Below, piece after piece: positions 1 to 9,542 of a DNA stretch of 59,976 nucleotides. Origin of the DNA: Vicinamibacterales bacterium (GTDB lineage: Bacteria; Acidobacteriota; Vicinamibacteria; Vicinamibacterales; UBA8438); NCBI GenBank assembly GCA_958296065.1, contig CATQHX010000058.1:1-59976 (forward strand), read 5' to 3'. The notes beneath the pieces are model-generated. The model was not told where the DNA came from and made no database searches. It saw nothing but the letters and a program-made list of their open reading frames with translations. Position 1 is the first letter of the stretch. Each line of letters starts with the position of its first letter. A program made the translations under genes and the position numbers.

Positions 1-2
1 AC

Positions 3-119
3 TACCGGCTCACCCCGGCCGGCCGCGAGCAGCTCGCGGTCCGGCAGTCGCGGTGGGACCAACTGACGGTGGCCATGGCGCGCGTGCTGCGACCCGCGGA
101 CCAGGAGTCTGCGCCGTAG
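3..119 (+). CDS. PadR-family regulator, C-terminal end (partial)
   Basis: Only the last 38 codons are present. They begin Y-R-L-T-P-A-G-R, the wing of the PadR winged-helix domain (typically YYRLTxAGRxxL), followed by a helix and the stop. In Acidobacteriota a small PadR repressor commonly sits directly upstream of an ADOP-type permease gene, and such a permease starts 33 bases downstream, so this is probably its local regulator. The last codons (D-Q-E-S-A-P-stop) coincide with a copy of a repeat seen elsewhere in the window, so the C terminus may have been reshaped by that repeat. The family call rests on a short stretch plus context. Confidence 0.7.
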   Translation, partial: YRLTPAGREQLAVRQSRWDQLTVAMARVLRPADQESAP

Positions 120-152
120 GAGGGCGCTCGTCCACGCAAGTGTGGAGAGGGA

Positions 153-2864
153 ATGTCGATGTGGCGGCAGGTCTGCGTTCGCCTGCGCTCGCTCCGGTGG
201 TGGCGGCGGCGGGAATCGGAGCTCGACGACGAGATCCGCTTCCATCTCGCCGAGGAGATGGAGGAGCGGGTCGCGGCCGGGATGTCCCCGCGGCAGGCCA
301 GAGCGGCCGCGCGGCGGGACTTCGGCAACGTGCCGCTCATCCGCGAGCTGACGCGCGAGACATGGGGCTGGGGACCCGCCGAACGGCTGCTTCAGGACGT
401 GCGGTCCGCGATCCGGGGGCTGCGGCGGCATCCTGGCTTTGTCTGCACCGTAGTCCTCACCCTGGCGCTCGGCATCGGACTCAACGCGGCGATGTACGGG
501 CTGCTGTCCCGGCTGTTTCTGCAGGCGCCGCCGCATATCGAAGATCCGGACGGGATTCACCGGGTGTGGGTGCGGGAGCGAGGCGACCGCGATGGCTCCG
601 GGGCGCTACCGGGCCCCGCCTTCGCCCACGACAGGATTCAGTGGCCCGAGTTCGGCGCCCTGAACGCCGCCGCCGAGCGGTTCGCCGCCCTCGGCGGTTA
701 CATCGCTCCCCGGTCCATGCACAACGGACGGGGCCAGTCCGCCGAGGAGCTCCAGGTGTCCTGGGTGACAGGGAACCTCTTCGCCCTGCTCGGCACGCAA
801 CCGATCATCGGTCGGACAATCGGTCCCGAGGACGATGATCTCGCGGCGCCACCGGTCGCGGTCATCAGCGACGGCTACCGAGCGCGCCGCTTCGACGGCG
901 CTCGGGACGCGCTCGGCGCCACGGTGACCTTTGGCAACGTCACCTACACGATTGTCGGCGCGATGCCATCCGGCTTCACTGGCCCGGAGCCGAGCGCCAC
1001 CGACGTCTGGCTGCCGTTGCAGATCGCCGTGACGGACGACCGCGAGAATTGGAGGCAGTTCGGCTCCGGATTCTCGCTCACCACCCTCGTGCGTCTCGCA
1101 CCCGGGGTTGCGGCACGGACCGCGCAGGCGGCGGCGACCGGTGCCGTGAGGGCCGCGCGCGCCGACTCGGCGTGGATGGACACCGCGGCCATCGTCGCGC
1201 TCGGCCCCCTGCTGCGGACCCGCGGACCGGCAGCCCTGGACGGCGACATGCAGTTGCCCCTGATGGTGGGCGGCGTCGCCCTGGTCGTGCTCCTCGTCGC
1301 GACCGCGAACGTGTCGAACCTGCTGATGCTGCGGGTCGCCACGCGCCGGCAGGAGCTGGCCATGCGGCACACGCTCGGCGCGGGCCGCTGGGGCGTCGGA
1401 CGCCTGCTGGTCATCGAGAGCGTCTTGCTGGCCGCACTCTCCGGCCTGGCGGCCCTGGGGGTGGCCGCGGTGGCCGGCGAGGTGCTGCGTGTCACGGTAC
1501 TCCCGCGCCAGCAGTGGGCCACAAACCCGCTGGACGTCACGGCAACCGCCTTCACCGGCGTCGCGGTACTCGCCGTCGGCCTCATCGCCGCACTGTTCCC
1601 GGCGGTCTACGCGGCGTGGGGCCGAGGCATCGACAGGCTCGACGGCCTCCGGGGAGCTCGCGCCCTGGGTGCGCCGATCCGTACGGGTCTGATCGTTCTC
1701 CAGGCCGCCCTGTCTCTCGTTCTGCTGAACGGTGCGGGCGTCTTCTACCGGTCGTTCGAAGCAGCGCGCGAACTCGACATCGGCTACGCGAGGCAGAACC
1801 TGCTGACGGTACGGCTGGACGTCTCGCGGGGGGCAACGCCCCTCAACGAGAGCCTGGTCGATTCGCTGGAGCACCGCCTGCGCTTGCTGCCGGGCGTTCG
1901 GGACGTGGCGCAAGGCACGAACACACCTCTGACCTCGGCCACGGCGAGGGCATGGCTGCGGGCGGAAGGGCTCGAACGCCTTCCCCACATGAACGGCCCG
2001 TACGTGAACTACGTCACGCCGAACTTCTTCCTTTTGGCGGGCCTGGAGATCCTTGACGGCCGCGGCTTCACGGAGTGGGACCGCACGGGCACGCAGAAGG
2101 TCGCGGTCGTCAACACGACGTTCGCCCGGATCATCTGGCCCGGCCAGGACGCCGTCGGGCGTTGCCTGTTCATCGGACGCGACGCGGCCGACTGCACCAC
2201 GGTTGTCGGCGTGGTTGAATCGGCCCTCGAGTTCGGCCTGCAGGAAGGCCATCGCATACCGCAGTACTTCCAGCCACTCGAGCAGGCGTCAGCGGACGCT
2301 GACACGGCGGAGTTCTTGCGCACACAGCGGTCCCTCGTGGTCCGCACTCGCGGAAACCCCGGATTGGCGGTGCCGCCGGTGCTCGCCGCGCTGGCCGAGC
2401 TGTTTCCGGACCTGCAGGCCGACCGCGTGGAGAGCGTTCCCGCCATCTTCGCTGCGCGGATCCGGACATGGACCATCGGGAGCGGCCTCTTCGCGGCCGC
2501 CGCTTTGCTGGCGCTGCTGCTCGCCGCGCTCGGCCTCTACGCGGTCATCGCCTTCGGCGTGCGCCAGCGGGAGCTGGAGTTCGGCATCCGGCGGGCCCTC
2601 GGCGCCCAGCCGTCGGACCTGCTGCGCATGATCCTCACGCGCGGCTTCGCCCTGACGGCGGTCGGGATCGCGGCGGGCGCCGGTGCCGCGCTCTGGGCCG
2701 GACGGTGGGTCGCGCCGCTGCTCTTCGACGGCCGCAGCCCTCGCGATCCGCTTGCCCTCACCGCCGCGGCCCTGGTGCTGGTGACGGCGGCCCTGGCCGC
2801 CTCGCTCCTTCCGGCCCGCCGGGCCGCACGGGCCGATCCCCGCCAGGCCCTGCAGGCGGAATAG
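153..2864 (+). CDS. ADOP-type FtsX-like ABC transporter permease
   Basis: This 903-residue membrane protein fits the acidobacterial duplicated orphan permeases, relatives of MacB/FtsX. The first 70 residues hold the family's conserved cytoplasmic stretch (E-L-D-D-E-I-R-F-H-L, then A-R-R-D-F-G-N). A first membrane segment lies near residues 95-120 (VLTLALGIGLNAAMYGLL), followed by a periplasmic MacB-like domain to about 365. Three membrane segments follow near 370-490, then a second unit with a helix near 515-535, another periplasmic domain and three C-terminal helices from about 775. No ATPase gene is adjacent, as expected for orphan permeases. The start ATG was chosen because MSMWRQ leads straight into the family motif. 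Such proteins are presumed to act in efflux or lipoprotein handling; the substrate is unknown. Confidence 0.9.
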   Translation: MSMWRQVCVRLRSLRWWRRRESELDDEIRFHLAEEMEERVAAGMSPRQARAAARRDFGNVPLIRELTRETWGWGPAERLLQDVRSAIRGLRRHPGFVCTVVLTLALGIGLNAAMYGLLSRLFLQAPPHIEDPDGIHRVWVRERGDRDGSGALPGPAFAHDRIQWPEFGALNAAAERFAALGGYIAPRSMHNGRGQSAEELQVSWVTGNLFALLGTQPIIGRTIGPEDDDLAAPPVAVISDGYRARRFDGARDALGATVTFGNVTYTIVGAMPSGFTGPEPSATDVWLPLQIAVTDDRENWRQFGSGFSLTTLVRLAPGVAARTAQAAATGAVRAARADSAWMDTAAIVALGPLLRTRGPAALDGDMQLPLMVGGVALVVLLVATANVSNLLMLRVATRRQELAMRHTLGAGRWGVGRLLVIESVLLAALSGLAALGVAAVAGEVLRVTVLPRQQWATNPLDVTATAFTGVAVLAVGLIAALFPAVYAAWGRGIDRLDGLRGARALGAPIRTGLIVLQAALSLVLLNGAGVFYRSFEAARELDIGYARQNLLTVRLDVSRGATPLNESLVDSLEHRLRLLPGVRDVAQGTNTPLTSATARAWLRAEGLERLPHMNGPYVNYVTPNFFLLAGLEILDGRGFTEWDRTGTQKVAVVNTTFARIIWPGQDAVGRCLFIGRDAADCTTVVGVVESALEFGLQEGHRIPQYFQPLEQASADADTAEFLRTQRSLVVRTRGNPGLAVPPVLAALAELFPDLQADRVESVPAIFAARIRTWTIGSGLFAAAALLALLLAALGLYAVIAFGVRQRELEFGIRRALGAQPSDLLRMILTRGFALTAVGIAAGAGAALWAGRWVAPLLFDGRSPRDPLALTAAALVLVTAALAASLLPARRAARADPRQALQAE

Positions 2865-2900
2865 CGGCGGTGCCGCGACGCCCGCGCCGTCCGCCCTTCG

Positions 2901-4193
2901 CTATTGCGTCCCGCCGCCCAGCCAGCGCTCGCTCAGCGCTGCCCGATCGAGCGCCTCGCCGCGCAGATAGACCGCCTCGATGGCCCGCGTGTTGGCGATG
3001 TCGTCGAGCGGGTTCGCTTCCAGGACCACGAAGTCGGCGCTCTTGCCCGCCTCCACGGTGCCGGTGTCGTCCAGCTCCATGAACGCGGCGGAGTTGCCGG
3101 TGGCGGCCACGATGACCTCATGCGGCGTCATGCCGGACGCCACCATGTCGGCCATCTCCAGGTGCGGGCTCCAGCCGGCGTTGCCGTCGGTGCCGAAGGC
3201 GATGCGCATCCCCTCCTGGTTGAGCCGCGCCAGATTGCGCGCCTGGATGCCGAAGCTCTCCTGCGCCTCCGGCCGGTCGACGGAGCCCGCCTGCAGCTCT
3301 GCCAGCTCGTCGGGCGGGATGGTTCCGCTCAGCCAGCTCAGGTCCTCGGCGACGCCGCGGCCCGGCAGGTTCGGCACGAGCACGACGTCCGGGCGCTCCC
3401 GGACCAGCTCGACGAACTCGTCGTCGACGTCCTGGTCGCGGACGCCGTGCGCGAACGCATCGATCCCCGCGAGCAACAGGCCCTTGGCGTCCTCGAGGGC
3501 GAAGATGTGGGCGGTGACCCGCAAGCCGTGCTGGTGGGCCTCGTCGATGACCGCGGTGTACAGCTCCGGCGTCATCTTCTCGAACTGGCCGCCGCGGTCG
3601 TCCACCCAGATCTTGACGATGTCGACCTCCAGCGCCGCAAGCTCCTGCACTGCGGTCCGCGCCTCTTCCTCGGTGGTAATCCAGTAGGGGATCTCCGTGC
3701 GTCCCGGCTCCGGCGTCGTGATCCCCCGGCCGGCGTGCCGGTAGCGCGGCACACCCGGGATGGTCTCCGCTCGGACCGCGTACACGTCGTCGCCGACGTC
3801 CCGTCCGAGGCCCATGGCTGCGCCGACCCCGTAGTAGGCCTTGCGCTCGAGGGCGTCGATGAGCGCTTCGCGCTCCACCGGGAAGTGCACGTGCGTGTCG
3901 ATGAGCGCCGGGATGACGGTCCTGCCCGTCAGATCGACCTGCGCCGCGCCTTCCGGCGTCTCTACCTCGCCCGCCGCGCCCACCGCGACGAAGCGCCCCT
4001 CGTCCACCACGACCGTGGCGTTCTCGATGGGATCGCTGCCGTCGCCGACGATCACCCGGGCGCCTTCGTACACCGTCGCGGTACTGGGCTCCGGCGCCAC
4101 TTCCGGCGGCGACGAGCAGGCGGCGGCGAGCAGCAGGAGCAGCAGAGGCAGGCCGGCGGTGGTTCGGGGCGTGTCGGCCTTCATGCGGATCAT
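2901..4193 (-). CDS. Amidohydrolase-family lipoprotein
   Basis: A predicted metal-dependent hydrolase of 430 residues. The chosen ATG has AAGGGAGG five bases upstream; an upstream in-frame ATG at 4226 has no such site. The N terminus is a lipoprotein signal: lysine/arginine, a run of leucines, then the lipobox L-A-A-A-C. The mature part carries the composite amidohydrolase fold: an N-terminal beta-sandwich, the D-T-H-V-H-F metal motif, a K-I-W region where the bridging lysine usually lies, the V-T-A-H-I histidine motif, and F-G-T-D-G-N with the conserved aspartate. It is probably anchored in the periplasm and cleaves a cyclic amide or peptide-like substrate (imidazolonepropionase/prolidase-like branch). 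The substrate cannot be told. It is convergent with the ADOP permease gene. Confidence 0.85.
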   Translation of the reverse strand: MIRMKADTPRTTAGLPLLLLLLAAACSSPPEVAPEPSTATVYEGARVIVGDGSDPIENATVVVDEGRFVAVGAAGEVETPEGAAQVDLTGRTVIPALIDTHVHFPVEREALIDALERKAYYGVGAAMGLGRDVGDDVYAVRAETIPGVPRYRHAGRGITTPEPGRTEIPYWITTEEEARTAVQELAALEVDIVKIWVDDRGGQFEKMTPELYTAVIDEAHQHGLRVTAHIFALEDAKGLLLAGIDAFAHGVRDQDVDDEFVELVRERPDVVLVPNLPGRGVAEDLSWLSGTIPPDELAELQAGSVDRPEAQESFGIQARNLARLNQEGMRIAFGTDGNAGWSPHLEMADMVASGMTPHEVIVAATGNSAAFMELDDTGTVEAGKSADFVVLEANPLDDIANTRAIEAVYLRGEALDRAALSERWLGGGTQ

Positions 4194-4338
4194 CGAGACC
4201 TCCCTTGGAGCCGGGTTGGCGAGCATCGTGGCGTCCGCAGCTTCCCGGACGACTGAAAGAGAGAATAGCAGCCGCTCGAATGCAGGGAACCAGACGATGG
4301 TATGAGCGCCGGAGGCCGGCAGGACCTCCTGTCCTGAC

Positions 4339-5121
4339 TCACATCCGCCACATCACCCACAACTGCGCCACGTTGTCGCCGGCGTCGACGCCCAGCTTGT
4401 TCCACCAGTACTGGTACTCCACGCCGAGGAAGAGCTGGTTGGCGTGGCCGGTCAGCGCCTTGCCGAGGTCCCAGCCAAACTGGGGCTGCGCAAGCAGCGA
4501 CGGCTTCACGTCGTGTCCCAGCTCGTTGGTCGCGGCGCCCATGAACTTCATGTGGCCGGTGAACAGGAACGAGTGGCGGCCGACGTCGAACCCGGCGCCC
4601 CAGTTGACGTCGAACACGAAGTGGGTGTCCGTCCGCGGCGCGCCGCCCCCCGCGATGCCGTTCCCCTTGTCGATGGCGGCGCCGAAGTCCGTGTTGAGAA
4701 AGAAGAACCCGGGCACGCTCCACGAGAGCCGACCGCCCGGCACGTACCGGAAGATGTTGGCGTCGCTGCCGAAATTGAAGCCGCTGACGACGGCGATGTC
4801 CCGGACCGGCCCGGCGCCGATCGTCCGCCCCGACACCCGGCCGAGGCTCAGCGACGGGTACCACTCGCCGTAGTAGCTCTTCTCGTTGAAGCCGTCCGCT
4901 CCGCCGTCGTCGGTGAAGTCGATGAAGTAGAAGCTGTCGCCGAGCGACCAGCGCGACGCCTGCTGCACGGTGAGCACCGACGCGTAGGCCCGCGTTCCCG
5001 TGAACGGGTTGACGAACTTCCCGTACTGGTAGTGGAACTCGGTCTGCGCACCGGCCGCTGCCGGCGCGCCCAGCAGCGCGACGACCGGCATCCACCAACG
5101 TCGGCGACCCGCTGTAGGCAT
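4339..5121 (-). CDS. Tsx-like outer-membrane channel protein
   Basis: A 260-residue secreted protein. After a signal peptide (R-R-R-W-W, hydrophobic stretch, A-A-A-G-A-Q) the chain is rich in alternating beta-strand patterns such as G-E-W-Y-P-S-L-S-L-G-R, S-G-F-N-F-G-S-D and F-D-V-N-W-G-A-G-F, and it ends in aromatic methionine (V-M-W-R-M), as expected of a small outer-membrane barrel. The G-K-F-V-N-P-F and E-W-Y-P-S-L-S-L-G segments resemble the nucleoside-specific channel Tsx family, which forms 12-stranded pores. It probably admits small solutes. The open frame continues far upstream antisense to the hydrolase genes; that part is spurious. The ATG at 5121 was chosen because it gives a proper signal peptide. 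Confidence 0.75.
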   Translation of the reverse strand: MPTAGRRRWWMPVVALLGAPAAAGAQTEFHYQYGKFVNPFTGTRAYASVLTVQQASRWSLGDSFYFIDFTDDGGADGFNEKSYYGEWYPSLSLGRVSGRTIGAGPVRDIAVVSGFNFGSDANIFRYVPGGRLSWSVPGFFFLNTDFGAAIDKGNGIAGGGAPRTDTHFVFDVNWGAGFDVGRHSFLFTGHMKFMGAATNELGHDVKPSLLAQPQFGWDLGKALTGHANQLFLGVEYQYWWNKLGVDAGDNVAQLWVMWRM

Positions 5122-5316
5122 GCGGACCCTGTGTGTCACCCGCGAATCATAGTGGCTCCGGGCCGACGGGCCCCTCTGATCGTGCTGTCTGCCGGCTCGC
5201 TCGAGAACCGCGTCTGCGAGCGGCCCTGCGCGATTCGGCTGCGGCCACGGCCCGGCCTCGGGTTCGAAACCGTTAGAATCTTTCACATCCGCAGGCTCCC
5301 ACCAGGAGGTATCCCG

Positions 5317-6633
5317 TTGCCGACAGCCAGACCGTGGCGTCTCGTTCCGTTCGCTGCCGCCCTCGCAGCGTTTGCCCTGCTCGTCGCGTCGTTCTCCGCG
5401 AGGCCGCTCGTCGCCGAGCGCGGAAGCGGCGCAACGGCCGCCGCCGCAGTTCTCGAAACCGTCGATCCGGCCGACGTCGGGCTCTCGGCCAAGCGCCTGG
5501 AGCGGCTCGACGCCGGGCTGCAGGCGATGGTCGACGACGGCGAGCTGGCCGGGGTGGTCGCGCTCCTGGCCCGCCACGGCAAGGTCGCGTTCGTCGATGT
5601 GGCGGGCGTGCAGGACATCGAGAGCCGCCGGCCGATGGCGCGCGATTCGATCTTCCGCATCTTCTCGATGACCAAGCCGGTCACCGGCGTCGCCATGATG
5701 ATGCTCTACGAAGAGGGCAAGTGGCGGCTCAACGATCCCGTGTCGCGCTACATCCCCGAGCTGGCCGGCCTGAAGGTCTACGCGGGCGAGAACGACGACG
5801 GATCCATGAAGCTCGTGGACGCCGACCACGAGATGACCATGCGCGAGCTGATGACCCACACCGCCGGGCTCGGCTACGTGCTGAATCCGCGTCATCCGGT
5901 CAACCAGATGTTCCTGGAGAAGCGGGTGCTGAATCCGCTGGAGCCGCTGTCGGCGATGATCGACAAGCTGGCGACCGTGCCGCTGCTGGCCCAGCCGGGC
6001 ACGCGCTGGATCTACAGCGTTGCGGTCGACGTGCAGGGCTACCTGGTGGAGAAGCTGTCCGGGGAGCCGCTCGGCGATTTCCTCGACCGGCGCATCTTCC
6101 AGCCGCTCGGCATGGTCGACACCGCCTTCTACGTGCCGGGGTCGCGCCTGCCCCGCGTGGCCGTGCGGCACACCGCCGGCGACAACGGCGAGCTCGTGCT
6201 CGACTCGCGCGGCGAGCCGTTCACCCGCCCGCCGTCCGGACCCTCCGGCGGCGGCGGCCTGTTCGGGACCGCCGACGACTACCTGCGCTTCACCCAGATG
6301 CTGCTCAACGACGGCGAGCTCGACGGCGTGCGGCTGCTGGGCACGCGCACCGTCGAGATGATGCACACCAACCACTTGTCGGCCGAGGCGACCGCCAACA
6401 TGCGGCCCGGGATGGGCTTCGGCATGGACTTCATGATCTACGACGACCCGGCGGCGGCCGGCGAGCCGCACGCGCCCGGCGCGTACTACTGGCTCGGCAT
6501 CGACGGCACGTGGTTCTGGATCGACCCGGCCCTCGACCTCGCGTTCGTCGGGATGATCCAGCACCGTGGCGAAGCGCAGGGCCGGGTGCACGGCCTGTCG
6601 CGCAACTGGGTCTACCAGGCGATCGTCGACTGA
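5317..6633 (+). CDS. Class C beta-lactamase-related serine hydrolase, copy 1
   Basis: A secreted serine hydrolase of 438 residues in the beta-lactamase/D-aminopeptidase/EstB fold. The start is a TTG with AGGAGG seven bases upstream; no ATG in frame fits as well. An N-terminal hydrophobic stretch (residues 8-30) acts as signal or anchor. The catalytic S-x-x-K is S117-M-T-K120, the Y-x-N equivalent is Y-S-V in I-Y-S-V-A-V-D, and the conserved H-T-A-G and G-G-G-L motifs are present. Family members are esterases, peptidases or true beta-lactamases; the sequence does not decide. A close paralog follows directly, showing tandem duplication. Confidence 0.88.
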   Translation: MPTARPWRLVPFAAALAAFALLVASFSARPLVAERGSGATAAAAVLETVDPADVGLSAKRLERLDAGLQAMVDDGELAGVVALLARHGKVAFVDVAGVQDIESRRPMARDSIFRIFSMTKPVTGVAMMMLYEEGKWRLNDPVSRYIPELAGLKVYAGENDDGSMKLVDADHEMTMRELMTHTAGLGYVLNPRHPVNQMFLEKRVLNPLEPLSAMIDKLATVPLLAQPGTRWIYSVAVDVQGYLVEKLSGEPLGDFLDRRIFQPLGMVDTAFYVPGSRLPRVAVRHTAGDNGELVLDSRGEPFTRPPSGPSGGGGLFGTADDYLRFTQMLLNDGELDGVRLLGTRTVEMMHTNHLSAEATANMRPGMGFGMDFMIYDDPAAAGEPHAPGAYYWLGIDGTWFWIDPALDLAFVGMIQHRGEAQGRVHGLSRNWVYQAIVD

Positions 6634-6664
6634 GCAGGCCTGACGGAGAACTGCCTGCGGTGTG

Positions 6665-6703
6665 ACGGAAGCGGCCGGACGGAAGCGGCCGGACGGAAGC
6701 GGC
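6665..6703. repeat. 14-bp tandem repeat between hydrolase paralogs
   Basis: The unit acggaagcggccgg is present twice in full and once as an 11-base remainder, in the short gap between the two serine hydrolase genes. It lies just before the start region of the second gene and resembles the Thr/Ala/Arg-rich coding repeats in that gene's N terminus. It probably arose by slippage; no regulatory role is evident. Confidence 0.75.
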
Positions 6704-6744
6704 GTGCGGAAGCCGGCGTGACGGAAAACAACAGAGGTGACATC

Positions 6745-8142
6745 GTGCGAGAAGCAGTGACCCGTTGGCGGTTGGCGTATCTCCTCGTGGCGCTCGCGGC
6801 GTCGGGCGTTCTCTTCGGCGGCATCGCATCCGGCGCTGCAACCGCGGCCAAGCGGACGGAGGCCCCGGCGGCCTTGGCGGAACGGACCGCGGCCGCGCCG
6901 GCCGGCGCAGCACGGACCGAGGCAGCACCAGCAGCGGCGGCACGGACCGCGGCGCGCGATCTGGAAACGGTCGATCCCGCCGCCGTCGGGGTCTCCGCCA
7001 AGCGGCTCGAACGGCTCACGGCCGGGATGCGGGGCATGGTCGACGACGGGGAGCTCGCCGGCGTGGTGACGCTGATGGCGCGCGGCGGCAAGCTGGTCCA
7101 CGTCCATGTCGCCGGCGTCCAGGACGTCGAGAGCGGCGCACCGATGGAGCGCGACTCCATCTTCCGCATCTACTCGATGACCAAGCCGATAACCGGCGTG
7201 GCGCTGATGATGCTCTACGAAGAGGGCAAGTGGCGCCTGAACGATCCGGTGTCGCGATTCATCCCGGGTTTCGCGGACCTGAAGGTGCACGCGGGCGACC
7301 GGGCCAACGGCGAGCCGCGACTGGTGGAGGCCGAGCGCCCGATGACCATGGCCGAGCTGATGTCGCACTCCGGGGGGCTCGCCTATGGCCTTGGCACCGC
7401 CAACCACGTCGACCGCCTCTACCGAGAGCAGCGGGTGCTGAACGCGGACGAGTCGCTGCAGGCGATGATAGACAAGCTGGCGAACCTGCCGCTGCTCGCC
7501 CAGCCGGGCACGCGCTGGTACTACAGCATCGGCGTCGACGTGCAGGGCTACCTGGTCGAGCAGCTTTCCGGACAGCCGTTCGCCGAGTTCCTGCAGGAGC
7601 GCATCTTCGACCCGCTCGGCATGGTCGACACCGCGTTCTACGTGCCCGAGGAGAAGCTTGACCGCGTGGCGCTCATCTACGGCGAGGGCGACGACGGCGG
7701 GCTCGAGCGGTTCGACATGGGTCCCACGCGCACCGAGATGCCGGCGGGCCCGTCCGGCGGCGGCGGGCTCTGGGGCACGGCCGACGACTATCTGCGGTTC
7801 ACGCAGATGCTGCTCAACGGCGGCGAGCTCGAAGGCGTGCGCCTGCTGGCGCCGCGCACCGTCGAGATGATGGCCACCAACTTCCTCTCTCCCGAGGCGC
7901 TGGCGACCATGCGGCCCGGCCAGGGCTTCGGCCTCGACTTCGCCACGGTGCACGATCCGGCCACCGCCGGCGAGCCGTACGCGAAGGGCACCTACTACTG
8001 GGGCGGCGCCGCCGGCACGTGGTTCTGGATCGATCCGAAGACCGACCTGACGTTCGTCGGGATGATCCAGCATCGCGGGACGGCGGTCCGGGAGGTGCAG
8101 GGGATTTCGCGCAATCTCGCCTACCAGGCGATCGTCGACTGA
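6745..8142 (+). CDS. Class C beta-lactamase-related serine hydrolase, copy 2
   Basis: This is a 465-residue paralog of the preceding gene, nearly colinear from the D-P-A-x-V-G motif to the end. The GTG start has a gaggtg site five bases upstream; an alternative GTG lies at 6718. A signal/anchor helix is followed by an Ala/Arg/Thr-rich linker of about 40 residues (repeated A-A-R-T) that copy 1 lacks. The nucleophile is S144-M-T-K147, with Y-Y-S-I as the second motif and H-S-G-G in place of H-T-A-G. Only about 110 bases separate the copies, so they may be cotranscribed. The linker could tether the catalytic domain further from the membrane. Substrate unknown. Confidence 0.88.
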   Translation: MREAVTRWRLAYLLVALAASGVLFGGIASGAATAAKRTEAPAALAERTAAAPAGAARTEAAPAAAARTAARDLETVDPAAVGVSAKRLERLTAGMRGMVDDGELAGVVTLMARGGKLVHVHVAGVQDVESGAPMERDSIFRIYSMTKPITGVALMMLYEEGKWRLNDPVSRFIPGFADLKVHAGDRANGEPRLVEAERPMTMAELMSHSGGLAYGLGTANHVDRLYREQRVLNADESLQAMIDKLANLPLLAQPGTRWYYSIGVDVQGYLVEQLSGQPFAEFLQERIFDPLGMVDTAFYVPEEKLDRVALIYGEGDDGGLERFDMGPTRTEMPAGPSGGGGLWGTADDYLRFTQMLLNGGELEGVRLLAPRTVEMMATNFLSPEALATMRPGQGFGLDFATVHDPATAGEPYAKGTYYWGGAAGTWFWIDPKTDLTFVGMIQHRGTAVREVQGISRNLAYQAIVD

Positions 8143-8165
8143 TCGAGGCGATCGTCGACTGATCG
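8126..8165. repeat. Exact 20-bp tandem duplication across a stop codon
   Basis: The 20-base unit beginning aggcgatcgtcgactg occurs twice in direct succession. The first copy contains the last codons and stop of the second serine hydrolase; the second copy repeats them downstream of the stop. The protein is unchanged. The perfect match suggests a very recent duplication. Confidence 0.9.
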
Positions 8166-8181
8166 TCAACGGCAGCGACGG

Positions 8182-8213
8182 ACGCCCGCGCGGGAACTCC
8201 CCGACGCGGGCGT
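8182..8213 (+). terminator. Hairpin after the serine hydrolase pair
   Basis: Perfect 9-bp arms (acgcccgcg and cgcgggcgt) flank a 14-base loop about 40 bases after the stop of copy 2 and about 90 bases before the next gene. A short T-containing stretch follows but no true T run, so termination may be weak. Confidence 0.5.
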
Positions 8214-8304
8214 TCGTCTGTTCGGGGCAGGCGCCCCCTCGGGCGGCACGCGGTACGGGGCGGGCCGACGTCGACGACGGGCGGCGCCGGAAGGAAAATC
8301 GACC

Positions 8305-9423
8305 ATGAGCAACGTCAGAGTGCTGGTGGGCACCCGCAAGGGAGCCTTCGTTCTGACCGCCGACGGGACGCGCAGGCGGTGGGACGTCACCGGCCCGCAC
8401 TTCGGCGGCTGGGAGGTCTTCCACGTCACCGGATCGCCGGCCGACCCGAACCGGATCTACGCGGCCGAGTACGCCGACTGGTTCGGACAGGTGATTCAGC
8501 GTTCCGACGACGGCGGGCGAACGTGGGATGCGGTGGGCAACGAGTTCGCCTACGAGGGCGAGACCGGCACGCACCTCTGGTATGACGGCACCCCGCATCC
8601 CTGGGAGTTCAAGCGGGTCTGGCACCTGGAGCCGTCTCCCCGGGATCCCGACACCGTGTACGCCGGGGTGGAGGACGCTGCGCTGTTCCGCTCGACCGAC
8701 GGCGGCAAGTCGTGGCGGGAGGTCTCCGGGTTGCGGCGGCATCCCACCGGCCCGCAGTGGCAGCCGGGCGCCGGCGGGCTCTGCCTGCACACCGTCCTGC
8801 TGGCGCCCAACGATGCGCGGCGGATCTACACTGCCATCTCCGCCGCCGGGGCGTTTCGCAGCGACGACGCCGGCGAGTCGTGGCGGCCGGTCAACCGCGG
8901 GCTGCAGTCCGAGGGATTTCTCCCGACACCCGACGCCGAGGTCGGCCACTGCGTCCACCGCCTCGCCATGCACCCGTCGCGGCCGGACGTCTTGTTCATG
9001 CAGAAGCACTGGGACGTCATGCGCAGCGACGACGCCGGCGAGTCGTGGCGCGAGATCAGCGGCAACCTGCCGTCCGACTTCGGCTTCCCCGTCGAGGTCC
9101 ACGCCCACGAGCCGGACACCGTCTACGTCGTTCCGATCAAGAGCGACAGCGAGCACTACCCGCCCGACGGCCGCCTCCGCGTCTACCGCAGCCGCACCGG
9201 CGGCGACGAGTGGGAGGCGCTGACCGAGGGGCTGCCGCAGCGGGACTGCTACGTCAACGTCCTGCGCGACGCCATGACCGTCGATACCCTCGACCCGTGC
9301 GGGGTCTACTTCGGCACCACCGGGGGGCAGGTCTACGCCTCCCCGGACGCCGGGGATACCTGGACGCCCATCGTGCGCGACCTCCCGGCCGTCCTGTCGG
9401 TGGAGGTCCAGACGCTACCGTAG
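8305..9423 (+). CDS. Asp-box (BNR) repeat beta-propeller protein
   Basis: A 372-residue protein without an obvious signal peptide, starting [13 protein letters not shown]. It contains at least six Asp-box motifs (S-x-D-x-G-x-T/S-W), for example [16 protein letters not shown] and S-D-D-A-G-E-S-W twice. The Asp-box marks sialidase/sortilin-type propellers. The catalytic arginine triad of sialidases cannot be recognised, so sialidase activity is not supported. The next gene encodes a MoaD/ThiS-like protein after a 119-base gap on the same strand. Confidence 0.85.
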   Translation: MSNVRVLVGTRKGAFVLTADGTRRRWDVTGPHFGGWEVFHVTGSPADPNRIYAAEYADWFGQVIQRSDDGGRTWDAVGNEFAYEGETGTHLWYDGTPHPWEFKRVWHLEPSPRDPDTVYAGVEDAALFRSTDGGKSWREVSGLRRHPTGPQWQPGAGGLCLHTVLLAPNDARRIYTAISAAGAFRSDDAGESWRPVNRGLQSEGFLPTPDAEVGHCVHRLAMHPSRPDVLFMQKHWDVMRSDDAGESWREISGNLPSDFGFPVEVHAHEPDTVYVVPIKSDSEHYPPDGRLRVYRSRTGGDEWEALTEGLPQRDCYVNVLRDAMTVDTLDPCGVYFGTTGGQVYASPDAGDTWTPIVRDLPAVLSVEVQTLP

Positions 9424-9542
9424 TGGGAGTTCCTGGTGCGAGTACCGCTGCATACGACCATCGATACTTCCCCCGGTTCAGAGTGCGCACTCAGTTTCGT
9501 CTTGCCAGTCGGGCGCTCGTCGCCATCGCTGAGCCGCCGATC

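Noticed and set aside
5245..5290. tRNA-like T-arm (gggttcgaaaccg)
   Set aside because: The flanking bases do not form a five-base T stem, and no acceptor or anticodon arm can be folded around it.
4339..9156. Very long minus-strand open frame (1605 codons) across the serine hydrolase genes
   Set aside because: Only its last 260 codons (from 5121) look like a real protein, a Tsx-like porin. The rest is antisense to well-supported hydrolases and has the Arg/His/Gly composition of a GC-rich shadow frame.
8305..9423. True sialidase activity for the Asp-box protein
   Set aside because: Asp-boxes mark the fold only. The arginine triad, the catalytic tyrosine/glutamate pair and a signal peptide are not evident.
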